Of a DNA stretch of 64,000 nucleotides, positions 8,549 through 19,000 are shown in pieces; within the stretch, counting starts at the first letter, position 1, and the number at the start of each line of letters is the position of its first letter. The position numbers and the translations under genes are program-made. The stretch is taken from contig CACGJX010000005.1 of NCBI GenBank assembly GCA_902573465.1, positions 1-64,000 of the forward strand, read 5' to 3'. The stretch comes from an uncultured Pelagibacteraceae bacterium. Lineage in GTDB: Bacteria; Pseudomonadota; Alphaproteobacteria; Pelagibacterales; Pelagibacteraceae. The notes under the pieces were generated by a model, which searched no databases, was not told the DNA's origin, and saw only the letters and a list, made by a program, of their open reading frames with translations.

Positions 8549-11089
8549 CTATTTTTCTAAATCTTTAATGTTAATAAAATCTTCTGATAAATTAGAGTTA
8601 TTTTTTTTTATATCATCATAAAAATTCCAAGCTAATACCAAAATTTTTGATACTTTTTTTTTCAATTTTGCCTTTGAGAATATTGGAATTTTTACACCGG
8701 GAACAAATTTACCATGCTTTAATTTGTTATCCTCAATAATAAAATCAATTTGATTTGTTACACCATAAAAATTTAAAGCAGTTGTTGCTTTTGCTGGAGC
8801 GCCATAACCAATTATTTGGTTATTATTTTTTTTTAATCTCATCAAATTATTAATAACATTTTTTCTTATATTATAAATTTGATTAGAAAATTTTTGATAT
8901 GTGCTGAATTTTTTAATGCCAAAATCCTCCTCCTCTTTTACAAGCGATTTTACACTTTTTTCAATTTTAATTTTCTTTTTTTTTAAATAAATTCTTATTG
9001 AACCACCATGAGTATTTATTCTTTGAGCTTTGAATATTGTTAAATTAAACTGTTTAAAAAAATTTATAAGTGAAGTTAAAGACCAATAATTATAGTGCTC
9101 ATGATAAATGTTATCAAATGTTAAGTCTTTAAGAGTGTTTAGTAAATATTGAACTTCGATTACAATAGTGCCATCTTTTTTCAATAATTTTATCATACAT
9201 TCTGCCATTTCTTTAAGATTATCAGAATGAGCGAAAACGTTTGAGGCTAAAATTAAGTCAGCATTTTTTTTGATTTTCTTTAGATTCTTTTTTTCAAGAA
9301 AACCATTAAATGTTTTAATATTATTTTTATTAGCCAATTTAGAAAGATTTTTTGCAGGTTCGATTCCTAAAATATTTTTAAATCTTAAATCTTTAAAGGG
9401 CTTCAGTGCAACACCGTCATTACTACCAATATCTATTATGTATGAGGTTTTTGGTTTAAGTTTAAATTCTTTTACATACTGTTTAGCAGCATTAATAAAA
9501 TGATTCCTAAAAATTTTAGATGTTGAAGATGTATAAAGATAATTTGAGAACATCTTTTTGGGATCAACAGAAATTGATAATTGACAGTTATGGCATTTTT
9601 CGCAGTAATTTACTTCTAGAGGATACAGCTCTGTGCTTTCATTTTTTTTATCTAATAAGTTGTTTGCTAATGGTTGATAACCTAAAGAAATAACCCTCTT
9701 CAACTTTTCATTTCCACATGATCTACATTCAAACTTATAATATTTTAACAGTAAATCTTTTTCCTTCTCATCAACGAATAAATGTTTAATCGTGTGAGTT
9801 ACACCATAGTTTTCATGCTCTCTTTCTCCCCTAACTAAATTTAAAAAAGTTGTATCTTTAGTAAAAACCATAGTATGCGCTACATTGGGTTTAATAATTG
9901 ACAACTGTCCTTCATTTACTACTTGAGTAATCTTAGGTGAATTAGGGTTAAGAATATCTTGATAAATTTCAATAATTTGCCCTTTAGTAAATAGGCATTT
10001 TTGTTCTTGTTGAGGATGATAGTGATTAGCTCTTATGGTGCCTTTTTTTGAGTCAATTAAGCCAATCATATTTATTGGTTCGGTCAGTTCATGATTACTT
10101 ATTTTTCCCCTGCTATCAATGTATTCATTATCTCCATCTCTAACATGTTCAAGATCCTTAATTATTTTTTGTTTTGACCATTTAGTCATCATTTCTTTAA
10201 TACTCTCATCTAATGCGTATAAAAATTTGAAACCTGTTTTTAAAATTTTCTTATTTGATAAAGAAAAACCTAAATTAGGTATTTCATCATTTGTTTCTCT
10301 AAGAACAACTCTTGGATTATATTTTTTACATATTTCAGCAACTTCTTTTACAGTTACAGTATCTTTTGTGAGGTTAAATAATTCATAATTAATATCTTTT
10401 TTTTCCTCCATAAATTTAAAACATCTAGCTACATCTATAAGAGGAACTAAACTTTTAATTTGTTTTCCACCTGCAAAAAGTCTGAGTGTTCCATTTTGTG
10501 ATGCAGTTTTAGCAAAAAAATTTGCCATAATATCTATTCTAGCAGTATCTGTTGAGTAACCGTAAACAGATCCAAGCCTTAAAATAATAAAGTTCTTTCC
10601 TGAAATTTTTAGTTGGTTTTCATTAATATTTTTTGATTTACCGTATGACAGAATTGGGCAAGTTTCTTCATCCTCTTTAATATTTTTCTTTATATTATTT
10701 AATCCCTCATATACTACATGTGAAGATGGCATGATAATTTTACATTCATCACTAATAACGTCTAAAATATTCTGTGTCCCCTCTTCAGCTACTTTTCTTA
10801 TTAATTCCTCTTTTTCAGCATTGCTCTCACTTTTTACCCGTGGTACGTCAGTTATGCCTGCCAGATGATGAACGATATCTGCGTCTTTACAATATTCATT
10901 TATGAGCTCTTTATCCAAAATGTCACCATGGACAAAATTCATGTTCCAATTTCTAATTTGATTTACTCTCTCAGAAATGAATCTATTATCAATTACAGTG
11001 ATTTTATCATTCCAACTGTACCCTGAGTATATCTTACATAATTCTGTACCAATGTAACCTAAACCACCGGTTATAACGATTTTTTTCAT
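8549..11089 (-). CDS. Three-domain nucleotide-sugar enzyme: epimerase/dehydratase + cupin + C-methyltransferase
   Basis: An 846-residue open frame without interruption. Residues 1-305 are an extended short-chain dehydrogenase (NAD motif GGLGYIG at 8-14, catalytic YGKSK at 149-153). Residues 335-430 form a cupin-like segment with HYH at 356-358 and H405. From 455 a zinc-type cluster (C455, C458, C496, C499) leads into a class I methyltransferase (IDIGSNDG at 552-559, IYHEHYNYWS at 661-670). This second half matches the layout of sugar C-methyltransferases such as TylCIII/NovU. The three activities would modify an NDP-sugar for a surface glycan; the product is unknown. It is divergent from the GT17 gene at 11154. 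Such activities are usually separate genes, so the fusion is notable. Confidence 0.85.
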   Translation of the reverse strand: MKKIVITGGLGYIGTELCKIYSGYSWNDKITVIDNRFISERVNQIRNWNMNFVHGDILDKELINEYCKDADIVHHLAGITDVPRVKSESNAEKEELIRKVAEEGTQNILDVISDECKIIMPSSHVVYEGLNNIKKNIKEDEETCPILSYGKSKNINENQLKISGKNFIILRLGSVYGYSTDTARIDIMANFFAKTASQNGTLRLFAGGKQIKSLVPLIDVARCFKFMEEKKDINYELFNLTKDTVTVKEVAEICKKYNPRVVLRETNDEIPNLGFSLSNKKILKTGFKFLYALDESIKEMMTKWSKQKIIKDLEHVRDGDNEYIDSRGKISNHELTEPINMIGLIDSKKGTIRANHYHPQQEQKCLFTKGQIIEIYQDILNPNSPKITQVVNEGQLSIIKPNVAHTMVFTKDTTFLNLVRGEREHENYGVTHTIKHLFVDEKEKDLLLKYYKFECRSCGNEKLKRVISLGYQPLANNLLDKKNESTELYPLEVNYCEKCHNCQLSISVDPKKMFSNYLYTSSTSKIFRNHFINAAKQYVKEFKLKPKTSYIIDIGSNDGVALKPFKDLRFKNILGIEPAKNLSKLANKNNIKTFNGFLEKKNLKKIKKNADLILASNVFAHSDNLKEMAECMIKLLKKDGTIVIEVQYLLNTLKDLTFDNIYHEHYNYWSLTSLINFFKQFNLTIFKAQRINTHGGSIRIYLKKKKIKIEKSVKSLVKEEEDFGIKKFSTYQKFSNQIYNIRKNVINNLMRLKKNNNQIIGYGAPAKATTALNFYGVTNQIDFIIEDNKLKHGKFVPGVKIPIFSKAKLKKKVSKILVLAWNFYDDIKKNNSNLSEDFINIKDLEK

Positions 11090-11153
11090 CGGTATTTCTT
11101 AACAAATTATTTAAAACTTTACATCAATTTTAATAATCATTAAGAACCTAAAT

Positions 11154-12044
11154 ATGCAAATTTTTGACTGTTTTATGTATTATAATGAGGATGTAATACT
11201 AGATCTAAGATTAAATTACCTAAATCAATTTGTTGATAAATTTATAATTGTTGAGAGCACTTTTAACCATAGAGGTCAAAAAAAAAAATTAAATTTTAAT
11301 ATAAACAACTTTTCAAAATTTAAAAATAAAATTGAATATTTTATATCTGAGGAACAACCAGCAAATATAGAAGAGATAAACGATAAAGATACAGATAAAG
11401 AAAAATCTAGAAAGTATATCTTAAATGGTTATAAAAGAGATAACTTTCAAAGAAATTATATATCAAAAGGAATTAATGAAGCTGACAATGATGACGTAAT
11501 TATTATTTCTGACATTGATGAAATACCAAATTTAAGAAAAATTAATATTCAGGAAATTAAAGATAACTTAATTTTTTTTAATCAAAAAATGTGTTATTAC
11601 AAATTTAATCTTTTTCAAAAAGATTATAATTGGGTAGGATCAAGAGCTTGTAAAAAGAAAAATCTCGTATCACCTCAATGGCTTAGAGATATCAAGCCTA
11701 AAATTTATCCAAAATGGAGGGTAGATACATTTTTTTCAAAACTTAAATATACTAATATAATCTTTGTTAAAAACGGCGGCTGGCATTTTTCTTATTTAAA
11801 CACTCCAGAATTGATTGAACAAAAGCTACAATCGTACACTCATCATAGAGAATATGACCTTAATCCTATAGGAATAGAAAATATTGAGAAAAGAATCAAA
11901 AATAGAGAATCTGTCTATAATCTCTCATCAGATAAAAGAGAAAATCAGTTTTCAAAAGGTGTCAAATTAGAGATAATAAATTTAAGTGAATTACCAAGAT
12001 ATATCAGTGAAAATAAGACTAAATATGATAAGTGGCTAGCATAA
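11154..12044 (+). CDS. Glycosyltransferase family 17
   Basis: A 296-residue protein with the GT17 pattern (the family of eukaryotic MGAT3, beta-1,4-N-acetylglucosaminyltransferase III). The N-terminus reads IFDCFMYYNEDVILDLRL, followed by FIIVESTFNHRG, IIISDIDEIPN (a DxD-like acidic cluster) and GGWHFSYL. No signal peptide, so it is cytosolic or membrane-peripheral and probably acts on a lipid-linked or surface glycan; donor and acceptor are unknown. It shares its upstream region with the fused sugar enzyme on the other strand, which supports a local glycan role. Its stop overlaps the next start as TAATG. Confidence 0.8.
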   Translation: MQIFDCFMYYNEDVILDLRLNYLNQFVDKFIIVESTFNHRGQKKKLNFNINNFSKFKNKIEYFISEEQPANIEEINDKDTDKEKSRKYILNGYKRDNFQRNYISKGINEADNDDVIIISDIDEIPNLRKINIQEIKDNLIFFNQKMCYYKFNLFQKDYNWVGSRACKKKNLVSPQWLRDIKPKIYPKWRVDTFFSKLKYTNIIFVKNGGWHFSYLNTPELIEQKLQSYTHHREYDLNPIGIENIEKRIKNRESVYNLSSDKRENQFSKGVKLEIINLSELPRYISENKTKYDKWLA

Positions 12045-12343
12045 TGAAAAAAGGGTATTGGGTTAGTTTATATTTTAAAATAGATAATCACGAAAATCTG
12101 AAAAAATATTCGGAGTTAGCTACACCAGTTATCAAAAGTTATGGTGGTGTGCCATTAATTAGAGGTGGCAAACACGAAACTTTTGATGGTGATGATTTTA
12201 GTAGGACAGTTGTGTGGGAATTTCCAAGTTATGCAAAAGCATTAGAATGCCACTCATCAAAAGAATATCAAGACAGCTGGGAGATAGCAAAAAAAACTAC
12301 AAAAAGACATATGCAAGTCGTAGAGGGATTCAATATTGAATAG
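12044..12343 (+). CDS. DUF1330 family protein
   Basis: A 99-residue ferredoxin-like (dimeric alpha-beta barrel type) protein. Typical DUF1330 features are GYWVSLYFKIDN at the start, a central GGVPLIRGGKHETF and VVWEFPSYAKALECHSS. The biochemical role of the family is not established. I chose the ATG at 12044, which overlaps the GT17 stop as TAATG; an in-frame GTG at 12032 would add four residues. The 3' end overlaps the convergent DNA glycosylase gene by 14 bases. Confidence 0.8.
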   Translation: MKKGYWVSLYFKIDNHENLKKYSELATPVIKSYGGVPLIRGGKHETFDGDDFSRTVVWEFPSYAKALECHSSKEYQDSWEIAKKTTKRHMQVVEGFNIE

Positions 12344-12965
12344 GCTCAGGGTCAATACTTCTCCATAAATACCACGTGGCCACAGAACAATAAGGACTGA
12401 ACCTTTTTTTTAATAATGATACAAATTTATCAGGTGGTAAATATTTTTTATTATAATTTTTTGAAATAGCTCTTAGAAGGCCGATATCCTGAACTGGCCA
12501 AATATTGGATCTATTGTATGTAAATAATAAAATCATTTCAGCTGACCATCTCCCTATTTGTCTTAATTGTGATAAATAATTTATAGCTTCCTCATCTGTC
12601 ATTTTAATAATCAATTTAGGATTAAAAGTTTTTTCTATTGTTTGCTTCGCTAAACTTTTTATACCTAATACTTTCTGTCTACTTAGTCCACAACTTTTCA
12701 ATTGAGCAAAAGTCATTCTGGATACTGTTTTTGCATTAATTTTATTTTTACATTTTTTTTTAAATTTTAAAAAAACAGAATTCGCTGCTGCAACACTTAT
12801 TTGTTGTCCAATTATACTTTTGCATAACGAGAAAAAAATATCTCGCCTTGAAGTTAAAATAGTTTCTGAGGGACTTTCATAACTTTTGATTAAATTAGAA
12901 AGAGTTTGATCTTTTTTAGATAAATATTTTTTTGCCTTATTCCAATATTTAGGTACTTTATTCAT
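12330..12965 (-). CDS. DNA-3-methyladenine glycosylase II (AlkA-like, HhH-GPD)
   Basis: A 211-residue base-excision repair enzyme that removes alkylated purines. The helix-hairpin-helix and GPD motif are visible as LRQIGRWSAEMILLF followed by WPVQDIGLLRA, where the aspartate is the catalytic residue. It lacks the N-terminal TBP-like domain of E. coli AlkA and matches the shorter Mag-type form. It overlaps the start of the EamA transporter gene upstream by 8 bases, so the two are probably co-transcribed. Its last bases overlap the convergent DUF1330 gene. Confidence 0.88.
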   Translation of the reverse strand: MNKVPKYWNKAKKYLSKKDQTLSNLIKSYESPSETILTSRRDIFFSLCKSIIGQQISVAAANSVFLKFKKKCKNKINAKTVSRMTFAQLKSCGLSRQKVLGIKSLAKQTIEKTFNPKLIIKMTDEEAINYLSQLRQIGRWSAEMILLFTYNRSNIWPVQDIGLLRAISKNYNKKYLPPDKFVSLLKKRFSPYCSVATWYLWRSIDPEPIQY

Positions 12966-13842
12966 TAATTGGCCTAGATGTTATAATTTTTTTCTTATAA
13001 ATCTCCCTTCTAAAAATTATAAGCGTTGAAACAATTACTAATAAAGCCCCCATTAAAGTTTTAAAAGTGGGTATCTCATCCCAAATAAAATATCCAAATA
13101 TAATAGCGAAAACTAAAGCCAAATATTTGAGGGGAGTTACTAAAGAAACCTCTGAAAATTTATAAGATTGACTTAACCACAAGTTTGCAACACCTCCAAA
13201 AATACCAATCATAGATAAGAGTATGAAATGATTTAAAGTAGGCATAACCCAGCCTTGAGGGATAGTTAAAAAACTTAATAATGTAATTGCTAAGGAAAAA
13301 TAAAAAGAAATTAACCACACTGGTTCAGTTGTTGACAATTGCCTAATAGTTATGGCTACATAGGATAGACCTAAACAAAATATGATTGGAAAAATATAAT
13401 AAATATTTAATTCAGTGATCCCAGGTTCTGTAATTATAAGAATTCCAACAAAGCCTATGATCACTGCTAACCACCTAAAAATTCCAACTTTTTCATTTAA
13501 TAGAAAAATAGATAATATTGTTGTAAATATTGGAGCAGCAAAAGAAATGCTTACAACAGTTGCTAATGGCAGCTGCCTTAAAGCAATAAATATTGCAATT
13601 AAAGCTATTAATCCTGAACCACATCTTAAAGCATGTAATCCTGGTCGTTGAGTTTTGTAAAAATTATGAAATCTTTCTTTTGGAATTATAAAAAAATAAA
13701 AGATTATTCCAAAAAAACCTCTAAAAAACAAAACCTGTCCAATAGGATAATCTACAGACCACTTTACAATTAAATCCATTAAAGAAAATGCACAAATGGA
13801 TAAAAACATGTACAAAAATCCCAATTGATTTTTACTTAGCAT
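12958..13842 (-). CDS. EamA/DMT family transporter
   Basis: A 294-residue inner-membrane protein with ten predicted hydrophobic helices in two EamA repeats (for example LGFLYMFLSICAFSLMDLI and RWLAVIIGFVGILIITEPG). Members export or import small metabolites; the substrate cannot be read from sequence. GLHALRCGSGLIALIAIFIAL and ATVVSISFAAPIFTTIL are typical family segments. It is the first gene of a pair with the DNA glycosylase and is divergent from msrA across 35 bases. Confidence 0.85.
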   Translation of the reverse strand: MLSKNQLGFLYMFLSICAFSLMDLIVKWSVDYPIGQVLFFRGFFGIIFYFFIIPKERFHNFYKTQRPGLHALRCGSGLIALIAIFIALRQLPLATVVSISFAAPIFTTILSIFLLNEKVGIFRWLAVIIGFVGILIITEPGITELNIYYIFPIIFCLGLSYVAITIRQLSTTEPVWLISFYFSLAITLLSFLTIPQGWVMPTLNHFILLSMIGIFGGVANLWLSQSYKFSEVSLVTPLKYLALVFAIIFGYFIWDEIPTFKTLMGALLVIVSTLIIFRREIYKKKIITSRPINE

Positions 13843-13877
13843 ATGAATAATTTGTAAATTAAATTAAATCTTATTCA

Positions 13878-14321
13878 ATGGAAATAGCTGTTTTAGCACT
13901 TGGATGTTTTTGGGGACCTGAAATTAAATTCAGTAAAATAGATGGCATAATCAAAACAGAAGTTGGCTACTGTGGAGGTAATAGCTCTATCACCACGTAT
14001 AAAGAAGTTTGCACTGGCAATACAAATCATGCTGAGGTTGTTAAGCTAGATTTTGATGAAAAAACTATCTCTTACGAAAAAATTTTAAAAATATTTTTTC
14101 AAATTCATGATCCAACTACTTTAAATTCTCAAGGACCAGATTTTGGAACTCAGTATAGAAGTGAAATATTTTATCTGAATGACAATCAAAAAATGATTGC
14201 TGAGAAGGTATTAAACGAAGTGAACGAACGTCTATCAGGTAAAGTTGTAACAAAAATATCTTTATTAAAAAATTACTGTCCAGCTGAGGAATATCATCAA
14301 AAATACTTGGAAAAACGATAA
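13878..14321 (+). CDS. msrA: Peptide-methionine (S)-S-oxide reductase
   Basis: A 147-residue repair enzyme that reduces methionine-S-sulfoxide in proteins and protects against oxidants. The active-site motif GCFWG puts the catalytic cysteine at residue 10. Further family segments are VGYCGG, THAEVV-like NHAEVV, FFQIHDPTTLN and AEEYHQKYL at the C-terminus. It is at the short end of the family range and has no targeting signal. It heads a same-strand run with the sulfurtransferase one base downstream, which fits a sulfur or redox theme. Confidence 0.93.
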   Translation: MEIAVLALGCFWGPEIKFSKIDGIIKTEVGYCGGNSSITTYKEVCTGNTNHAEVVKLDFDEKTISYEKILKIFFQIHDPTTLNSQGPDFGTQYRSEIFYLNDNQKMIAEKVLNEVNERLSGKVVTKISLLKNYCPAEEYHQKYLEKR

Positions 14322-14322
14322 C

Positions 14323-15138
14323 ATGTCTTTAGTTGAAACTGATTGGTTAGAAAAAAACCTTACTAAGGTAAAAATTATTGACTGCTCTTGGCATATGCCT
14401 CAAACACAGAGAAGTGGATTTGAGGAATATAAATCTCTTCATATACCTAACGCAATTTTTTTCGATATAGATGAAAATTCAAGAAAAGATACTACCTTAC
14501 CACACATGTTAATTGACCAAATGAGTTGGGATAAAATTGTTTCAAATATGGGAATAAAAAAAAATGATGAAATAGTCATTTATGATAATTCAGATGTTTT
14601 AAGCTCATGTCGTGGTTGGTTTAATTTTATCTATTATGGACATGATCCAAAATTAATAAATGTTTTAAATGGTGGTTTGAGGAAATGGCTTAAAGAAAAA
14701 AAGAAAGTAACTGATGAAATTTCAAATATAGATAAATCAGACTATAAAGGTAGCGAGAGAAAAGATCTTGTTAAGAGTAAACAAGCAATTGATCAAAATA
14801 TAGACGAAAAAATATTCACATTAATTGATGCTCGAAGTAGAGAAAGATTTGAAGGTAAAATCCCTGAACCCAGAAAAGGTCTTAGAAGCGGATGTATAAA
14901 AAACTCTTTTTGTATACCGTTTAATGACTGTCTAAATGACGATAAAACTTTCAAAAATAAAGATCAGCTTAAAGAAATTTTTAAAACAAGCATTGAAAAT
15001 TTAGAGCAAAAAAAGATTGTTTTTTCATGTGGTTCTGGTGTTACAGCGTGTGTTTTGGCACTAGCTTATTCTTTAATTAATGATAAATATCTTCCTTGTA
15101 TATATGATGGCTCTTGGGCCGAATACGGATTAATTTAA
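14323..15138 (+). CDS. sseA: 3-mercaptopyruvate sulfurtransferase / thiosulfate sulfurtransferase
   Basis: A 271-residue tandem rhodanese protein that moves sulfur from mercaptopyruvate or thiosulfate to an acceptor. The N-terminal rhodanese domain (1-130) is inactive: IIDCSWHMP, DENSRKDTTLPHML. The C-terminal one holds the active cysteine, Cys236, in CGSGVTA; the CGSG(V/I)TA loop points to mercaptopyruvate specificity. LIDARSRERFEGKIPEPRKG is a classic substrate-domain segment. It starts one base after msrA and ends seven bases before the RND adaptor, so the run may be one transcript. Confidence 0.9.
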   Translation: MSLVETDWLEKNLTKVKIIDCSWHMPQTQRSGFEEYKSLHIPNAIFFDIDENSRKDTTLPHMLIDQMSWDKIVSNMGIKKNDEIVIYDNSDVLSSCRGWFNFIYYGHDPKLINVLNGGLRKWLKEKKKVTDEISNIDKSDYKGSERKDLVKSKQAIDQNIDEKIFTLIDARSRERFEGKIPEPRKGLRSGCIKNSFCIPFNDCLNDDKTFKNKDQLKEIFKTSIENLEQKKIVFSCGSGVTACVLALAYSLINDKYLPCIYDGSWAEYGLI

Positions 15139-15145
15139 ATTTAAT

Positions 15146-16015
15146 ATGAAAAGATCTACGAAAACAATTTCAATAATATTTGTGTTTTTTTTAATAATTG
15201 CAATTGTAATTGTTGGAAGATCCATGATTGGAAATCATTTTAAAAAAAAATTCAGTAAAAGACCACCGCCAGGAATAATTGTAACTGAGGTCATTGAAAA
15301 AGAATTCTCTGAACAAATAGAAACTTACGGTACAGCAATTTCAAAAAAATCAAAAACTTTTAAGATTAAAAAAGATGATATTTTTGAGGATTTAAAACTT
15401 AAGAATTTTGTTAAAAAAGGAGATGTTTTAATTAAATTAAAAAGCGGGGATATATTGGCTCCATTTAGTGGGGTTCTTGGCTACACAGGTTTGACTGAGG
15501 ACATTCTTGTTTCAAATAACATATTTATCATTACACTTGATGATAACTCAATAATTTACTCAGATATTAAAATTCCAGAAAGTTACTCTTCATTTATAAA
15601 AAAAGGTCTTCCAGTCGAAGTTACCTTATCTAGTTTTAAAGATAAAACTTTTTCAGGTGAAATAGATTTTGTTTCAAGCAGAATAAATGCTGACACCAGA
15701 AGTTTGTTATCAAGAATAAAAGTGAAAAACGAAAATTTAGAATTAATTTCAGGTTCACTTTTAGAGGTAAGAGTAAAATTTGATTTGAGAAATTCTTTAA
15801 GTGTACCTGATACAAGTGTGATGATAGAGGGCGATAAATCATATGTTTATAAAATTAATGCAGAAAATATTGCAAATAAAACTGAGGTAAAAACTGGCCT
15901 TAGAGGCGATAGTAACATTGAAATAATTTCAGGCTTAATTGTGGGTGATATAATTGTAGCTGAGGGTCTAAAAAAGGTAAGGCCTCGTGGAAAAATAAAA
16001 CCTATTAATAAATAA
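15146..16015 (+). CDS. RND efflux periplasmic adaptor (HlyD/AcrA family), short form
   Basis: A 289-residue membrane-fusion protein with an N-terminal membrane anchor (roughly 8-30). The barrel-sandwich (lipoyl) domain appears as KNFVKKGDVLIKLKSG directly followed by ILAPFSGVLGYTG. The long alpha-helical hairpin that usually separates those halves is absent, which makes it much shorter than AcrA (about 400). A beta-barrel part (PVEVTLSSFKDKTFSGEIDFV) and a C-terminal membrane-proximal domain follow. It overlaps the RND pump gene as TAATG, so the pair forms one efflux unit; no outer-membrane channel gene is nearby. Confidence 0.88.
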   Translation: MKRSTKTISIIFVFFLIIAIVIVGRSMIGNHFKKKFSKRPPPGIIVTEVIEKEFSEQIETYGTAISKKSKTFKIKKDDIFEDLKLKNFVKKGDVLIKLKSGDILAPFSGVLGYTGLTEDILVSNNIFIITLDDNSIIYSDIKIPESYSSFIKKGLPVEVTLSSFKDKTFSGEIDFVSSRINADTRSLLSRIKVKNENLELISGSLLEVRVKFDLRNSLSVPDTSVMIEGDKSYVYKINAENIANKTEVKTGLRGDSNIEIISGLIVGDIIVAEGLKKVRPRGKIKPINK

Positions 16016-19000
16016 TGTTTATTACTGAATTAAGTATTAAAAGACCGACGGTATCTTGGGTTATGTCCCTAATACTGATCATATTTGGTTTATTTGTCTT
16101 TTGGAAATTGCCCGTCAGAGAATTACCCAATGGAATTCAACCACCTGTTGTTCAAGTTCAAGTAGACTACAAGTCTGCATCAGCTTCAATAGTGGATCAA
16201 GAAGTTACACAAGTTGTTGAAGATGTTATTGGTGGGGCAGAGGGTATAAAAAATATAGATTCGAAATCCGAAAATGGAAGAAGTACAATTAATGTCGAGT
16301 TTGATACGAGCATTGATCTAGATAATGCTGCCAATGATATAAGAGAAAGAGTTGCAAGAGTTGTGGATAACTTGCCAACCGAGTCAGATCCACCGCAAAT
16401 ACTTAAACGAGCTGCAGGCTTTACAACAACAATGTGGCTGTCATTATCCTCATCTTCATGGAGCGACCTTGAGTTAGGAGATTACGCGGAGAGATATCTT
16501 GTAGACCAATTTTCAAGTGTTAAAAATGTTGGAAGAATAAGGGTTGGTGGATTACGAGAATTAAGCATTAGAGTTTGGATTGATCCTATTAAACTTGCAG
16601 CTAACGATTTAACCATTAAAGAAGTTGAATTTGCAATTCGTGGAGAAAATGTAAGTTTGCCTGCAGGAACGTTAGAAGCAGATAATATCGACTTAACACT
16701 TAATCTAGATAAATCATACAACGATATTGAAACTATAAAGCAAATACCCATCAAAAAAACTAGTAATCGTGTAATTCAGTTATCAGACGTAGCAAACGTT
16801 GAATTCGGTCCAGTATCAGAGAAAACTCTTTTTAAAGCTCAAACTAAAGATCAAATAAATTTGAAAACCGTAGGAATAGGTATCTATGCAAGAAGTGGTG
16901 CGTCAACGGTAGAACTTTCAAATGATATCAAAAAAAAAATTGTTGAAGTAAAAAAATCTTTGCCAGAGGAATTAGATTTAAGGGTTTCGTTTAATAGAGC
17001 TAACTATGTTGAGGCTGCAATTGAAGAAGTATATAAAACTTTGGTCATTGCGTTTATCTTAGTTGTATTGATAATTTATTTATTTTTAGGGAATTTAAAG
17101 GCAGTCATCGTACCTGCTATTGCACTACCCGTGAGTTTAATTGCATCCTTTCTAGGCTTATACATATTTGGTCTTTCTATTAATATTTTTGTTCTTTTAA
17201 GTTTTATTTTAGCGATTGGTATAATCACAGACGACTCAGTAATTATGACAGATGCAATATACAGACGAATAGAGAATGGTGAGACCCCACTCGTTGCAGC
17301 TTATAAAGGCTCTAAACAAATTTCTTTTGCTATCATTGCTACGACACTAATTCTAGTAGCAGTTTTCTTACCATTAATATTTATTGAGGGAATTTCTGGA
17401 ACATTATTTAGAGAAACAGCGATTGCATTATCTTTTTCAATTGTAGTTTCTTCTTTTGTTGCGTTAACTTTGTCACCAATGCTTGCAAGTAAATTTTTAT
17501 ACAAAAAAAAATCAAAAAAAATTTTTATTCAAAAATTTGAAAAAATTTTTTCCAACTTTGCAAAATTTTATGAGGAAACTTTAGTTGGTGTTATTAATAA
17601 AACTAAAAGTGTAAGTTTTTTTATCATTTTTATAATAATTACTTCAGTGCTTTTATTTAGTTTCTCAAAAAAGGAACTTTTACCTATGGAGGATCGGGGA
17701 GCATATCTAATAATTGGCTCAACTGATGAAGGAAGTTCTTTTGAATATACTCAAGAGCAAGCCCAAAAAGTAGAGGCAAGACTTATTCCTTTGCTACAAG
17801 CTGAGGATAGTCCATATTCAAGATTTATAATGCGTGTTCCAGGATTTGGAAATTCAGCTAATTCATATAATAGTTTTATAATAATCGCTCTCCTTGATGA
17901 TTGGAAAAATCGTAAAAAAGGTCAACAAGTTGTTCTTAGAGAAGCAATTGGGAAAATAGTAACTTTACCCCAAGCCCTAGCTTTTCCTATATCTCCTCAA
18001 TCTATAAGAGTATCAAATTACAATAAACCAGTTCAAATGGTCATTTATGGAAATACTTATGAGGAACTTGAGGCGATACAAAAAAAAGTTATACGAACAC
18101 TCAGATCTAATAAAAATCTCTCAAGAATTGAGTCTGATTACAATCGAAACAAACCAGAGGTAAAATTAATAATAAATAAAAATAAAGCCAAAGATCTAGG
18201 TGTCTCAACTAAATCAATTGGTGAAACACTTGAAACACTTTACGGGGGTAAAAAAATAACGACTTTTAATAAATTGGGCAAAGAATATCCAATAATTGTT
18301 CAACAATATTTATCTGATCGAAGAAATAAAGAAGGTGTTTCAAAAATATTTGTTCGCTCTGAAACAAATGGAAAATTAATATCTTTAGCAAATCTTGTTA
18401 GTTTTAAGGAAGAGGGTTCAGCAAAAGAACTTGCTAGATATAATAGACAACGAGCAGTAACTATTTCTGCAAATATTAATGAGGGGTATACACTAACAGA
18501 AGCAATTAAATACTTCGAAAATGTTATGGTTGATATAGCACCAGAAAACCAAGTTACTTGGAAAGGAAAGTCAGAGGAAATTAAAGAGACAAGTAATGAA
18601 TTATTTATAATTTTTGCTTTAGCTTTACTAACTGCTTATCTAGTTATGGCTGCAACATTCAACTCATTCATTCATCCATTTGTAATAATCCTAACAGTGC
18701 CTTTGGCTATTTTTGGAGGATTAGTGTTTATTTTATTTTTAAATAGCTCAGTAAATATTTTTTCTCAAATTGCATTAATTATACTAATAGGTATCTCGAC
18801 TAAGAATAGTATTTTAATTGTAGATTACGCAAACCAAATTAGGTCTAGTGGAAAAACAATTGAATTAGCTGTTAAAGAAGCGTGTGCTGTTCGATTTAGA
18901 CCAATTATAATGACATCACTGAGTACGATGATTGCAATGATGCCTTTAGTGATTGGAAATTTTGGCCCTGGTGCAGGAGAGGGTTCAAGATTAGCAGTTG

